48,621 bases of DNA. It comes from Planctomycetota bacterium. GTDB lineage: Bacteria; Planctomycetota; Planctomycetia; Pirellulales; Pirellulaceae. The notes below the pieces were generated by a model that made no database searches, was not told the DNA's origin, and saw only the letters and a list, made by a program, of their open reading frames with translations. Made by a program: the position numbers and the translations under genes. Numbering within the stretch: position 1 is the stretch's first letter; every line of letters starts with the position of its first letter. Positions 25,817-34,050 of this stretch are shown piece after piece. Location of the stretch: assembly GCA_014381825.1 (NCBI GenBank), contig JACNKX010000147.1:1-48621 (forward strand). Reading direction: 5' to 3'.

Positions 25817-27094
25817 TTACCAAATCGTCAATGATTGCTCAAACAAGCGAGTTAGCTCCGGCTCGTTTGCCGCAATCGGCGAGAGCTTTGTGACGCGATG
25901 TTGCGGGAGAGTTCCTGCAACCAAGGCGGGGATGTCGGTTTCGCTATATCCGACAGCCGCAAGACCATTGGGCATCTCAAGGGCTCGCATGAACTCTGTA
26001 ACTCGATCTGCGAGGATGTTGCCAGCGTCGTCTGCGTCGGCACTGCGAATGTCCGCGCCCAATGCTTTGGCAGCCGTCAAGTGTCGTAGCGGAGATGCCG
26101 GAGCGGTGAAACGCGCCACAGCCGGAGTGTGTAAGATCACGGAGATCCCGTGCGGCACGATCGGATGATCCACGGTGTAACCAGCCGGCTGGAAGTCCTT
26201 CACCATCCCAGCCACTGGGTACGACATGCCGTGCGGAAGATGGACGCCCGCATTCCCGAAACCAATGCCTGCGATGGCAGCTCCCAGCAACATTTGGCCA
26301 CGGGCTTCGTCATCACTTGGATCGCGAACCGCCCGCAGCAAAGATTCGTTGACAATTTCAAGGGCTCGCAATGCCCAGATGTCACTGATTGGGTTAGCAC
26401 CTTGATACGCAGGCCGTTCCAGCGGTCGAGCCGGCATCGGTCTCGCGGTGAAAGGAATGGCCGTATACGACTCCAACGCGTGACTCAACACGTCCAAGCC
26501 GGTCGCGGCGGCGACCGCCGGCGGCAAGGTCCGCGTGTTATCTGGATCAACGATGCCCAGCGTCGGCTTCAAGTAGCGATGCGCGATGCCGGTCTTGGCT
26601 TTCTTTTCAACGTAATCAAAGATCGCGACTCCCGTCGTTTCGCTGCCAGTTCCTGCCGTCGTGGGAATCGCGATGAGCGGTTTGAGCGGACCGGGAACAG
26701 GTTGCCCTTCGCCAATCGGTGCATTGACATAGTGGAAGAAGTCGGCCGGATACGTCGAGTAGAGATTGGCCGCTTTGGCCGTGTCGATGGTGCTGCCGCC
26801 GCCAACCGCGACAAAAGAATCGAAGCCACCTTCGGTCGCTGCTTCCGCGGCCTGACGAAAAGTCTTGTCAGTTGGCTCCACCGATATTCTGTCATACAGT
26901 TCGAAGCCAACGCCAGCCGCCTTCAGCGAGTCACAGACCATTTGTCCGGTCGGCAGATTCCTCAATGCAGGGTCGATGACAAGCATTACCCGTTTAAGCT
27001 GCATGTCTCGAAGATCCATGCCGACTTCAGTGGTCGTTCCCGGACCAAAGCGGATATTCGAGGCAGACATTTGGAAAGCGGTGTCGTTGGACAT
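25817..27094 (-). CDS. Iron-containing alcohol dehydrogenase, hydroxyacid-oxoacid transhydrogenase-like
   Basis: A 425-residue group III (iron-type) dehydrogenase. GGGSTIDTAKAANLY near residue 97 is the NAD-binding loop. IPTTAGTGSETTGVAIFD near 142 is conserved in the family. GLDVLSHALESYTA, GVHLPHGMSYPVAG and HGISVILHTP supply the Asp and three His metal ligands. The extra RPLERPAYQGANPISDIWA segment and VDHPIVPHG are features I associate with the ADHFE1 / HOT branch, which moves hydride from 4-hydroxybutyrate to 2-oxoglutarate without free NAD. Substrate assignment is therefore inferred. The start is the ATG at 27094 (MSNDTAF); a TTG at 27118 is also in frame. It is divergent from the MmsA-like gene, with 132 bases between starts. 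Confidence 0.85.
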   Translation of the reverse strand: MSNDTAFQMSASNIRFGPGTTTEVGMDLRDMQLKRVMLVIDPALRNLPTGQMVCDSLKAAGVGFELYDRISVEPTDKTFRQAAEAATEGGFDSFVAVGGGSTIDTAKAANLYSTYPADFFHYVNAPIGEGQPVPGPLKPLIAIPTTAGTGSETTGVAIFDYVEKKAKTGIAHRYLKPTLGIVDPDNTRTLPPAVAAATGLDVLSHALESYTAIPFTARPMPARPLERPAYQGANPISDIWALRALEIVNESLLRAVRDPSDDEARGQMLLGAAIAGIGFGNAGVHLPHGMSYPVAGMVKDFQPAGYTVDHPIVPHGISVILHTPAVARFTAPASPLRHLTAAKALGADIRSADADDAGNILADRVTEFMRALEMPNGLAAVGYSETDIPALVAGTLPQHRVTKLSPIAANEPELTRLFEQSLTIW

Positions 27095-27226
27095 GCGTGA
27101 ACTCTCGCGGTAGGGCAACGTAAAAGTTCGTCACATTCTCGCATTCCTGAGTCAAGAAACAAGCATTCGGTTGCAAGTGTGAACGCCGCCCGATACGTTA
27201 GCCATCTGTTGATAAGGAGTGGAGCG

Positions 27227-28651
27227 ATGAAGTATGACCCTCTGACCAATCGAATCGGCGGCGAGCACGTTCCGTTTGATGGTGAGCATCTCGATGTGGT
27301 CTCACCTGTGGACGGGACTCCGCTGTCGTGCGTTCCCCTTTCGACGGCTGCCGAAGTCGATCGAGCTGTTTCAGTGGCCCAAGACGCGTACGAAGCGTGG
27401 TCCGCGTGTACGGTCAAAGAACGCTCGCAGGTCTTTTATCGTTATCGCGAATTGCTCCAGCGACACGCCAATGAACTAGCAGATCTGATTCGCTCCGAAA
27501 ATGGAAAGACGCACGGTGAGGGGCGAGCCGAGGTTGCGAAGGCGATCGAAATCACTGAATTCGCGTGCTCTTTGCCACAGCTCACCGCGGGCGAGGTCAT
27601 GGAAGTTAGCGCTGGCGTCGAATGTCGAGTTGAACACGTCCCGATCGGAGTCGTTGCTTCGATCACTCCGTTCAACTTCCCTAGCATGGTGCCGCATTGG
27701 ACGATCCCCATTGCGATCTGTTTGGGCAACACGTTCATCCTAAAGCCGTCGGAGAAGGTACCGTTGACCGCCGATCGTACGGCGGACCTGTTGCAAGAGG
27801 CCGGCTTGCCGGCAGGAGTTTTCAATGTGGTGCATGGTGATCGAACAGCGGTCGAAGCGATCTGTGATCACCAGAAAATCGCCGCGTTGACGTTCGTCGG
27901 ATCAACGCCGATCGCAAAACAGGTTTACGTGCGGGCTACGGCTAACTTGAAGCGCGCTCTGGCAATGGGAGGCGCCAAGAATCATCTGATCGTTTTGCCG
28001 GACGCTGATGTGGAGCAGACGGCTGTCAACGTCACCGCGTCGATGGCAGGCTGTGCCGGACAGCGATGCATGGCGGCAGCGACGATGATTGCCGTTGGCG
28101 AGGTCCAAGCGATTATCGACAGTATCTGTGACGAGTCGCGACAGACGATCCCTGGTGAAAATCTGGGTGCCGTGATTTCGCATGAAGCGAAAGAGCGGAT
28201 CGAGGCATACATCACCGAGGCGGAACGGGCGGGGGCGACAGTTTTGGTCGACGGTCGCGGTGCCGTTGTACCAGGATGCGAAGAAGGGTCTTATGTCGGG
28301 CCAACGGTAATCGACAACGTACGACCTGACATGCGAATTGCGCAGGAGGAAGTCTTTGGCCCGGTGCTGGCGATCGTTCGCGTGCAACAATTGGACGAAG
28401 CCATTGAGTTAGAGAACGCTTCTCCGTTCGGGAATGCCGCAGCGATCTACACGCAGAGCGGAGATGCGGCGAGGTCTTTTATCGATGCTGCCAGCGTTGG
28501 CATGCTTGGCGTGAATGTTGGCGTGCCGGTGCCCCGCGAGCCCTTTGGATTCGGCGGTTGGAACGAGTCACGTTTTGGTGCAGGCGACATCACGGGAACG
28601 AGCGCGATCGGCTTTTGGACCCAATCGAAGAAGATTACGACGCGTTGGTAG
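27227..28651 (+). CDS. mmsA: CoA-acylating semialdehyde dehydrogenase, MmsA-like
   Basis: An aldehyde dehydrogenase of 474 residues. ITPFNFPSMVPHWTIPIAI near 145 and FVGSTPIAKQVYVRA near 225 form the NAD site. GCAGQRCMAAATMIAVG carries the catalytic Cys at residue 281, with the GQRCMA context that separates MmsA-type enzymes from ordinary ALDHs. EEVFGPVLAIVRV and PFGFGGWNESRFG complete the pattern. Known of the family: methylmalonate or malonate semialdehyde plus CoA and NAD gives propionyl- or acetyl-CoA plus CO2. The start is the ATG at 27227, with AAGGAG 7 bases upstream; a GTG at 27179 would add 16 residues. The divergent iron-type dehydrogenase could supply its semialdehyde substrate. 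Confidence 0.88.
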   Translation: MKYDPLTNRIGGEHVPFDGEHLDVVSPVDGTPLSCVPLSTAAEVDRAVSVAQDAYEAWSACTVKERSQVFYRYRELLQRHANELADLIRSENGKTHGEGRAEVAKAIEITEFACSLPQLTAGEVMEVSAGVECRVEHVPIGVVASITPFNFPSMVPHWTIPIAICLGNTFILKPSEKVPLTADRTADLLQEAGLPAGVFNVVHGDRTAVEAICDHQKIAALTFVGSTPIAKQVYVRATANLKRALAMGGAKNHLIVLPDADVEQTAVNVTASMAGCAGQRCMAAATMIAVGEVQAIIDSICDESRQTIPGENLGAVISHEAKERIEAYITEAERAGATVLVDGRGAVVPGCEEGSYVGPTVIDNVRPDMRIAQEEVFGPVLAIVRVQQLDEAIELENASPFGNAAAIYTQSGDAARSFIDAASVGMLGVNVGVPVPREPFGFGGWNESRFGAGDITGTSAIGFWTQSKKITTRW

Positions 28652-28680
28652 CCTGAAAGAGGAATGCCCAGTGGCAGGCT
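28650..28680. terminator. Weak hairpin between convergent genes
   Basis: AGCCTG (28650-28655) and CAGGCT (28675-28680) are inverted, with an inner TGCC/GGCA pair. It lies in the 50-base gap between the mmsA and ccsBA stops. There is no strong T-tract, so it is a possible bidirectional terminator only. Confidence 0.3.
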
Positions 28681-28701
28681 TCTGAACTCCCGCGAGTACA
28701 G

Positions 28702-31700
28702 CTACGTGGCGACCTGAGCTCGAACCGGTTTGGCCTTTTTCTGTTTCTCTTCTTCTTTATAGCTCCACCACATTGCCGTTGGCAGTGAACCCATGACGAT
28801 CACGCAAAGCTGACTGCCGATGAAGAGGCCGAGCCACATGAGTACACCTTCGGTGAAGCCATAGGAGTGGAGTCCGACACCAAGTTCGTTGACACCAAAC
28901 CAAGACCAGCTTGTCACGATGTTGCCGCCAATTGCGAGCAGCGCTAGTCCGCGGTCCCGAACCATTCCACCCCAGCGGGCATGCAGAACTAACGCGTTCC
29001 ACAACACAATGATCAGCGCGCCGTTCTCCTTCGGATCCCAACCCCAGAACCGTCCCCACGAATCATCAGCCCACAACCCACCAAGGACGGTACCGACGAA
29101 GCTGAACAGTAGCGCGAAACACACGATGCCGTAGATCATGTTGGCAAGAACTTTACGAACGGTCCATTGGCCAACGCTTTCGGACAGCGTCGGTGTCGCG
29201 ATTCCCGCAATTACGAAGACAATCCCAAGCAGTCCGGCGACGAACGTCGTTGCGTAACCGAGCGTGATGCTGACGACGTGTGTCGCGAGCCAGAACTGCG
29301 TGTCGAGGACAGCCTGCAGGACCGTGAACGTATCGCCGTCACCAGCCAGTTGATGGGCGATAACAAGCGTGCTGAAACCAGCGACGGCTGAGATGATGTT
29401 TCCGATGCCGAGGCGGAACAACACTTCCAAGCCTAAGCCAAGGATAACTGCCGCCCATCCAATGAAGATTGCCGAGGAGTAGAGATTCGTTACCGGAGGT
29501 CGTCCGGAAATGTAAATTCGTCCGACTAATGCCAGTGTGTGGACAAAGAAAGTTAACGCGATCAAGCCGAATGCCGCCCAATTGAACGGACGATTCCAAC
29601 GAAACGGCCAAGCCAGCCAGCTGAGCGTCGTGAGTACAAAGGCGAAGACGTAAAGAGTTGCGCAATTGTAAAATGGTGCGAAGTTGTTAAAGGAAGCCTC
29701 GAAATTCGTCTTGCCGATGTTGAGGGTATCGGGCGCATTTGCCGCGAGCGCCTCGTTGTATGACTCAAGTGCTCGCGAGAACGAGTGCTCGTCGCTATCG
29801 CGATACGACGTCAACGTGTTCCACATCGAACGAGCGACGGGATTCTCTGCTGCCGCGATTCCACCGTCTCCTAACGCGGAGTCCAGTGACATCGAGAGAG
29901 ATGTTTTTACTTCGCGACCGCTGGCTGCAATCTCTTCACGAATGCCGACCGTGACACGCTCGCGAACGTCCGCTGGCATGCGCGCCAGCGCCTCGCGTGC
30001 GTACGTATCCAGTTCCTCCTTCGGAATGTTCTGATCGGCCAAGCTCTTGATCATTCCCAGCAGTCGCGTTTCGACTATCTGATCGATATTTTCGTCGCTG
30101 AGGATTATGGCAGAGAGCTTCTCTGCAAGCTCATCCGTCGTCACCGCATTATGCTTCTCCGCGATATCCTTTGCCCACAAGCGAGTGACCGATGTAACGA
30201 AGGGTTCCCAAGTAGGCTCTTCACTGCCAGTAACGGGAACCGCGTAGGGAACCGGCGCGGTGGCCAATTCTTGACTGACGTTGGCCATACCTGCCAAATA
30301 CGAAGCTTCCTCGTCGGCAGGTAAGCCTTCCTGCGGCATCCGAAACGCTTCGCGAAGTTTGAAATACAGTTGTAGCTTTTGATCGAGTTCCAACACCTTG
30401 CGCTGATAGACGCTCAACTGCTCCGTCGGCACTTCGCCGGCGAGTCGCACCTGCTTGCGGAACTCGTCCATCTGCGGTTCGATCTCGTCCATCGAGTAAA
30501 GACCGCCCTTGCGACGAGTCACTTTCAGAGTGTCGAGCAACTCAAGATTGTCGACCTTGAATACTTGGTGCTTCGTACCTGCTTTGGAACCAGAGATGAC
30601 GTCTAGTAACCAGACGATCGCTGTTAGCTTGTTGCCACTGCCATCCTTGACCTGCTCCTTCGTCGAAACGACGCGAAGGCTATTACGGGCAAGCGTATCG
30701 AACGGTTTGATGCGACCTTCGTAGACGAGCGGCAACTTGCCGAATCCGACAATGTCCATTTCACCGGGCTTGGCGTTGGCGGGCCGCGCCTTGCTGGCCA
30801 ACCATGCGCCGAAGACCAAGACCACCACCGCAGTTAACACGAGTACCGCCGTCGTACTCGCGGGTTGGATTGATGAACGTTGATTTAACGGTTCGGCGAC
30901 TTCGCTCGCTTCGGCGCGCTTGCGTTTGGGAACTCTCCGCTTCTTGGACGCCTGCACGGGCATCGCGACTTCCGCAACAACGGGTTGCTCGGCGATCGGG
31001 TCGCTGGTCGTTTGATTTGCCGCGACGCGATTTAGAAACCGTAGTAGCGTTCCGGAAAAGTGAGCAAACAGGCCGAACATTACCAGCACGCATGAAACGT
31101 ATGGGATCATCCAGCCGGTATTTTTGACGACCTGAAGTGTCGTGCTCTCGACGCCGCTGGGATCGGCATGGTAACCGCTCTGATAAAATGTTTCTCCCGC
31201 GTATCGCAACGGATTGTTCATCCAGATCTTCACTTCGCGGTCGACGCTTCGCGAAGCGTCGACCAACTGGACGTCGGATGAATAGTTGCGGGGCGTGCTA
31301 GTTCCGATGTAGTCGTCTTTGCGAACATCGATCAGACGCAACGAGTAAGGTTTGTAAGTTCGTTTGAATCGGAGTTCGACGTGGTAGTCTTTGCCTCCCG
31401 CCGACACCGTTTCGTCAAAGTTGAACAGTCCGCCACCGCGACTCCGCAGTACGACCTGCGATAACAAGTAAGTACCGATTTCGTCGGTACTGTCTTTCTC
31501 GAAGAAGCGAACGTATGCCGACGCCATATCGACTTCGCCGGATGAATCAGCGCCGCTACCCGTCCGAACTTCTTGAGCAACAGTTCGCAAACCCTTGCCG
31601 GCGGTTGCCTTATTGTCTGCTTTGGGACCGACGTCTTTGAGATCTGAATTTCGGTAGTAATCAATGAGTTCAATGTCGAACGGAAGATCTTGGTGCGTGA

Positions 31701-32718
31701 TCTTCTTGCCATCACTTAAAAACGACGACCGTCGTCCCTTCACCCACATTGGAACGACGACGACATCGTCCTTCTCGGAGGTCGAAGAATCAACAATCGC
31801 GAGTTCGGTCGAGCGTATATCGATCGCGTGGCTGACGGTGTCGCCTTCATCAACTGCGATGCGCTCTTCGGTGACGAACGTCCCAACGAACAACTCGCCA
31901 AGCATCAACAAACCGACGCCGCCATGAATCATGACGATGCCGCTTCTTTTTTTGAAGATCAACCGGCAAGCAACGAGCAGGACGGCCGACGCTGCTCCGC
32001 ACTTGATCAGCTGCCATAGTATTCGCATGCCCGAATCGCCAAGATAGACTCCGGAAACGAACAGCCATAAGGCGATTATGCCCATCGCTACGGCCGAGAC
32101 GCCGAAGGCCGCGATCTCAATACTGCGATCGGGTGTCAGCTTAATCGTTGCGGTAAATCCAAGAACCAAGCCGACGGCCGTAACGGCAACGCCAAGCTTG
32201 ACGAATAACCACATCGTTGCCCAAGCGATCGGTGGTTCGCCTTGCAAACCGTCTCCGCTGTGACCGCTGGCGATAACCGCCCATGTAAACAAGATGCCAA
32301 CCAGCAGTACGACTAGACCAATCGCGAGTCGAGTACTTCTTGCCTGTGGCTTGAAACGAACAGAATGTGCTGCCAAAAGGTTTATGAACAACACTGCGCC
32401 GAGCGTTAATCCACCTGGATACGGAAACTGGCCAGGAATCGACTGGTAGTTTGGTGCCCAAGTCTTCGGCAGGAACACTTGTAGCGGAATCCAGACCAGT
32501 ACCGAGTGGAAGTAGTTGTTAATGATCTCCCACATATTTTGATCGACTTGTGCGAGTGTGCCGACAAACACAAGAAAGATCGACATGGTGAACAACGAGA
32601 CAGTCAGCTTGAGCGAAGCGACCGGCGCCAAGATCAATCGGAGCGCCCCCCACGCGGTATCCACGTCCGCGCGTGGGCGAACTTGTCCGACGGCGCTCGG
32701 CAATGAGTCAGAAGCCAT
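28702..32718 (-). CDS. ccsBA: CcsBA (ResB-CcsA) fused cytochrome c synthase
   Basis: System II cytochrome c maturation: it exports heme and attaches it to CXXCH motifs outside the membrane. At 1338 residues it is a fusion. The ResB/CcsB half occupies about 1-575: early TMs LTVSLFTMSIFLVFVGTLAQ, then a large periplasmic domain with YRNSDLKDVGP and ETFYQSGYHADP. A basic linker lies near 590 (KKRRVPKRKR). A TM near 627 is followed by a roughly 360-residue soluble region with YEGRIKPFDTLARNSLRVV. The CcsA half is about 1015-1325, with the tryptophan-rich heme-handling WWD motif WGRFWGWDPKENGA near 1220. The soluble insert makes it longer than the best-known CcsBA proteins. GGAG lies 8 bases before the ATG. 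It follows the lipoprotein gene by 16 bases. Confidence 0.92.
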   Translation of the reverse strand: MASDSLPSAVGQVRPRADVDTAWGALRLILAPVASLKLTVSLFTMSIFLVFVGTLAQVDQNMWEIINNYFHSVLVWIPLQVFLPKTWAPNYQSIPGQFPYPGGLTLGAVLFINLLAAHSVRFKPQARSTRLAIGLVVLLVGILFTWAVIASGHSGDGLQGEPPIAWATMWLFVKLGVAVTAVGLVLGFTATIKLTPDRSIEIAAFGVSAVAMGIIALWLFVSGVYLGDSGMRILWQLIKCGAASAVLLVACRLIFKKRSGIVMIHGGVGLLMLGELFVGTFVTEERIAVDEGDTVSHAIDIRSTELAIVDSSTSEKDDVVVVPMWVKGRRSSFLSDGKKITHQDLPFDIELIDYYRNSDLKDVGPKADNKATAGKGLRTVAQEVRTGSGADSSGEVDMASAYVRFFEKDSTDEIGTYLLSQVVLRSRGGGLFNFDETVSAGGKDYHVELRFKRTYKPYSLRLIDVRKDDYIGTSTPRNYSSDVQLVDASRSVDREVKIWMNNPLRYAGETFYQSGYHADPSGVESTTLQVVKNTGWMIPYVSCVLVMFGLFAHFSGTLLRFLNRVAANQTTSDPIAEQPVVAEVAMPVQASKKRRVPKRKRAEASEVAEPLNQRSSIQPASTTAVLVLTAVVVLVFGAWLASKARPANAKPGEMDIVGFGKLPLVYEGRIKPFDTLARNSLRVVSTKEQVKDGSGNKLTAIVWLLDVISGSKAGTKHQVFKVDNLELLDTLKVTRRKGGLYSMDEIEPQMDEFRKQVRLAGEVPTEQLSVYQRKVLELDQKLQLYFKLREAFRMPQEGLPADEEASYLAGMANVSQELATAPVPYAVPVTGSEEPTWEPFVTSVTRLWAKDIAEKHNAVTTDELAEKLSAIILSDENIDQIVETRLLGMIKSLADQNIPKEELDTYAREALARMPADVRERVTVGIREEIAASGREVKTSLSMSLDSALGDGGIAAAENPVARSMWNTLTSYRDSDEHSFSRALESYNEALAANAPDTLNIGKTNFEASFNNFAPFYNCATLYVFAFVLTTLSWLAWPFRWNRPFNWAAFGLIALTFFVHTLALVGRIYISGRPPVTNLYSSAIFIGWAAVILGLGLEVLFRLGIGNIISAVAGFSTLVIAHQLAGDGDTFTVLQAVLDTQFWLATHVVSITLGYATTFVAGLLGIVFVIAGIATPTLSESVGQWTVRKVLANMIYGIVCFALLFSFVGTVLGGLWADDSWGRFWGWDPKENGALIIVLWNALVLHARWGGMVRDRGLALLAIGGNIVTSWSWFGVNELGVGLHSYGFTEGVLMWLGLFIGSQLCVIVMGSLPTAMWWSYKEEEKQKKAKPVRAQVAT

Positions 32719-32734
32719 GATCTACTCCGTGGAT

Positions 32735-33853
32735 CTAGAACTTAATCGAGCGTGCGAACGACTCGAAATCTTCTTGTAACTTCACAGCAAGGTCGTGCTC
32801 GCCTTGCAGTTTCACGAACCAAGCCTTGCCACCGTGCGTCGCAATCACGCCCAGAATCGCTTGTTGTGGGCCGATCAAACGAAAGTAGTCGCCCTCCACG
32901 CCGTTCATATCGATCTTCTTTGATTCCGTCGCGAGTTGTTCGTTGGTAAAAGGTTCCAACCCGATTTGATTTCGCCAACGATTCACATTCGGAAGAAGTG
33001 CGCTGGCACCTGCACCCAAAGCGGTTACGGTGATCTCGGCTTTGCTGTCGCCTTCGGTGACTTCGAAAGCGGCTTCACGCGGCACTGCGAACGCGCTGCT
33101 TGAGACGACTCGTTTGCCGGGCTTCCACTCCGGCGGTGCCTCATAAGTAATTGACGACGGCGGGGCGGCCGGCATCGGGCCAGTCCTAGTTTCATCGACG
33201 CCAGCGGCTGCGTGCGCAGCAATTCGAGCCGCGTCTGGATCGGCCGCGCCACGGCTGATTGCGCGTGAAGTCATCGGTGCGCTTGCTCCCGATTTACCAA
33301 CGAGATTGACCATTGTCGCAGTCCCATTCTTGTACTCGACCGATGTGCTTTCTTCGGCGAGTTTACCAGCCTCGATGGGGGCAAGCCCGAGTTGCCCACG
33401 CCAACGATTGATGTTGGCGACGGTGCCATCGGTGGGTGGTTTCGGAAGAGGCGTTACGCTCAGTTCCAACTCCTGTTCGTCGGCCGCAATTTTGATTGTT
33501 GCAAATCGCATGTCTTTGCCCGGCTCTTGCGTCCATCCTTCCGCCAGTTCCCATTGCGGATCCGCTTCATCACCTTCGCCAAATTGAATTGACTTGAGAA
33601 ACGCGGTGAAGTTATCGGTTTGGTTTGCTACCGCTTCGTTAGCACCTGTTAGCTTAAAGAACCACTCACGATCGCCTTGCGGGACGATGGCAGCGAGCAT
33701 CCGATGTGGCGAGTTGGCCCGAGCGATCTGATATCGCGAAATCTCATCCGGGGGATGACAGCCGCAGATAGTGACGAGCGAAAAGAGCGTGAAAAGTCCG
33801 AGGACAACGTGTTTTGTCTGGATCGACACAGGTAACGTAGTACGCTTAAGCAT
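32735..33853 (-). CDS. Lipoprotein with permuted internal duplication, upstream of ccsBA
   Basis: The 372-residue protein has a lipoprotein signal (VVLGLFTLFSLVTICGC, lipid Cys near residue 32). Two related halves can be seen. The first has WFFKLTGANEAVANQTDNF..FLKSIQF, then WELAEGW..NINRWRGQLGLAPI. The second has PPEWKPGK..NVNRWRNQIGLEPF, then WFVKLQGEHDLAVKLQEDF..FARSIKF. The two sub-units are thus the same but in swapped order. I know no function for it. Its stop is 16 bases before ccsBA, so it is probably co-transcribed and may help heme delivery or apocytochrome handling; that is inference from position. A promoter with paired direct repeats lies upstream (33982-34028). Confidence 0.8.
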   Translation of the reverse strand: MLKRTTLPVSIQTKHVVLGLFTLFSLVTICGCHPPDEISRYQIARANSPHRMLAAIVPQGDREWFFKLTGANEAVANQTDNFTAFLKSIQFGEGDEADPQWELAEGWTQEPGKDMRFATIKIAADEQELELSVTPLPKPPTDGTVANINRWRGQLGLAPIEAGKLAEESTSVEYKNGTATMVNLVGKSGASAPMTSRAISRGAADPDAARIAAHAAAGVDETRTGPMPAAPPSSITYEAPPEWKPGKRVVSSSAFAVPREAAFEVTEGDSKAEITVTALGAGASALLPNVNRWRNQIGLEPFTNEQLATESKKIDMNGVEGDYFRLIGPQQAILGVIATHGGKAWFVKLQGEHDLAVKLQEDFESFARSIKF

Positions 33854-33981
33854 CGTAAACTCTTTGGGGCCAAGGCCTAATGTGGTCGCGGACGGCGTGA
33901 TTCGACGGCCATTTGCGATTTGAAGGCCAGACGTGCAGGTGGGAGAACACGTCGATCGTGCTGTGGATCGAATTCTACACG

Positions 33982-34028
33982 ATTATAGCGCCCGAACCGA
34001 CGAAAGGTACAGATGGCCGACGAAAGGT
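33982..34028 (-). promoter_or_regulatory. Candidate promoter with paired direct repeats for the ccsBA unit
   Basis: On the minus strand a perfect TATAAT lies at 33987-33982. Two exact copies of ACCTTTCGTCGG lie upstream at 34028-34017 and 34008-33997, starting 20 bases apart (about two helical turns). The nearer copy overlaps where a -35 box would be, and no good TTGACA is present. This layout suits an activator-dependent promoter. The leader to the ATG at 33853 would be about 120 bases. Confidence 0.5.
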
Positions 34029-34050
34029 GGCTGCTCGAACTGCCTGAACT

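Noticed and set aside
26150-27100. Plus-strand open frame of 316 codons opposite the alcohol dehydrogenase
   Set aside because: Arg-rich antisense shadow of a clear enzyme gene.
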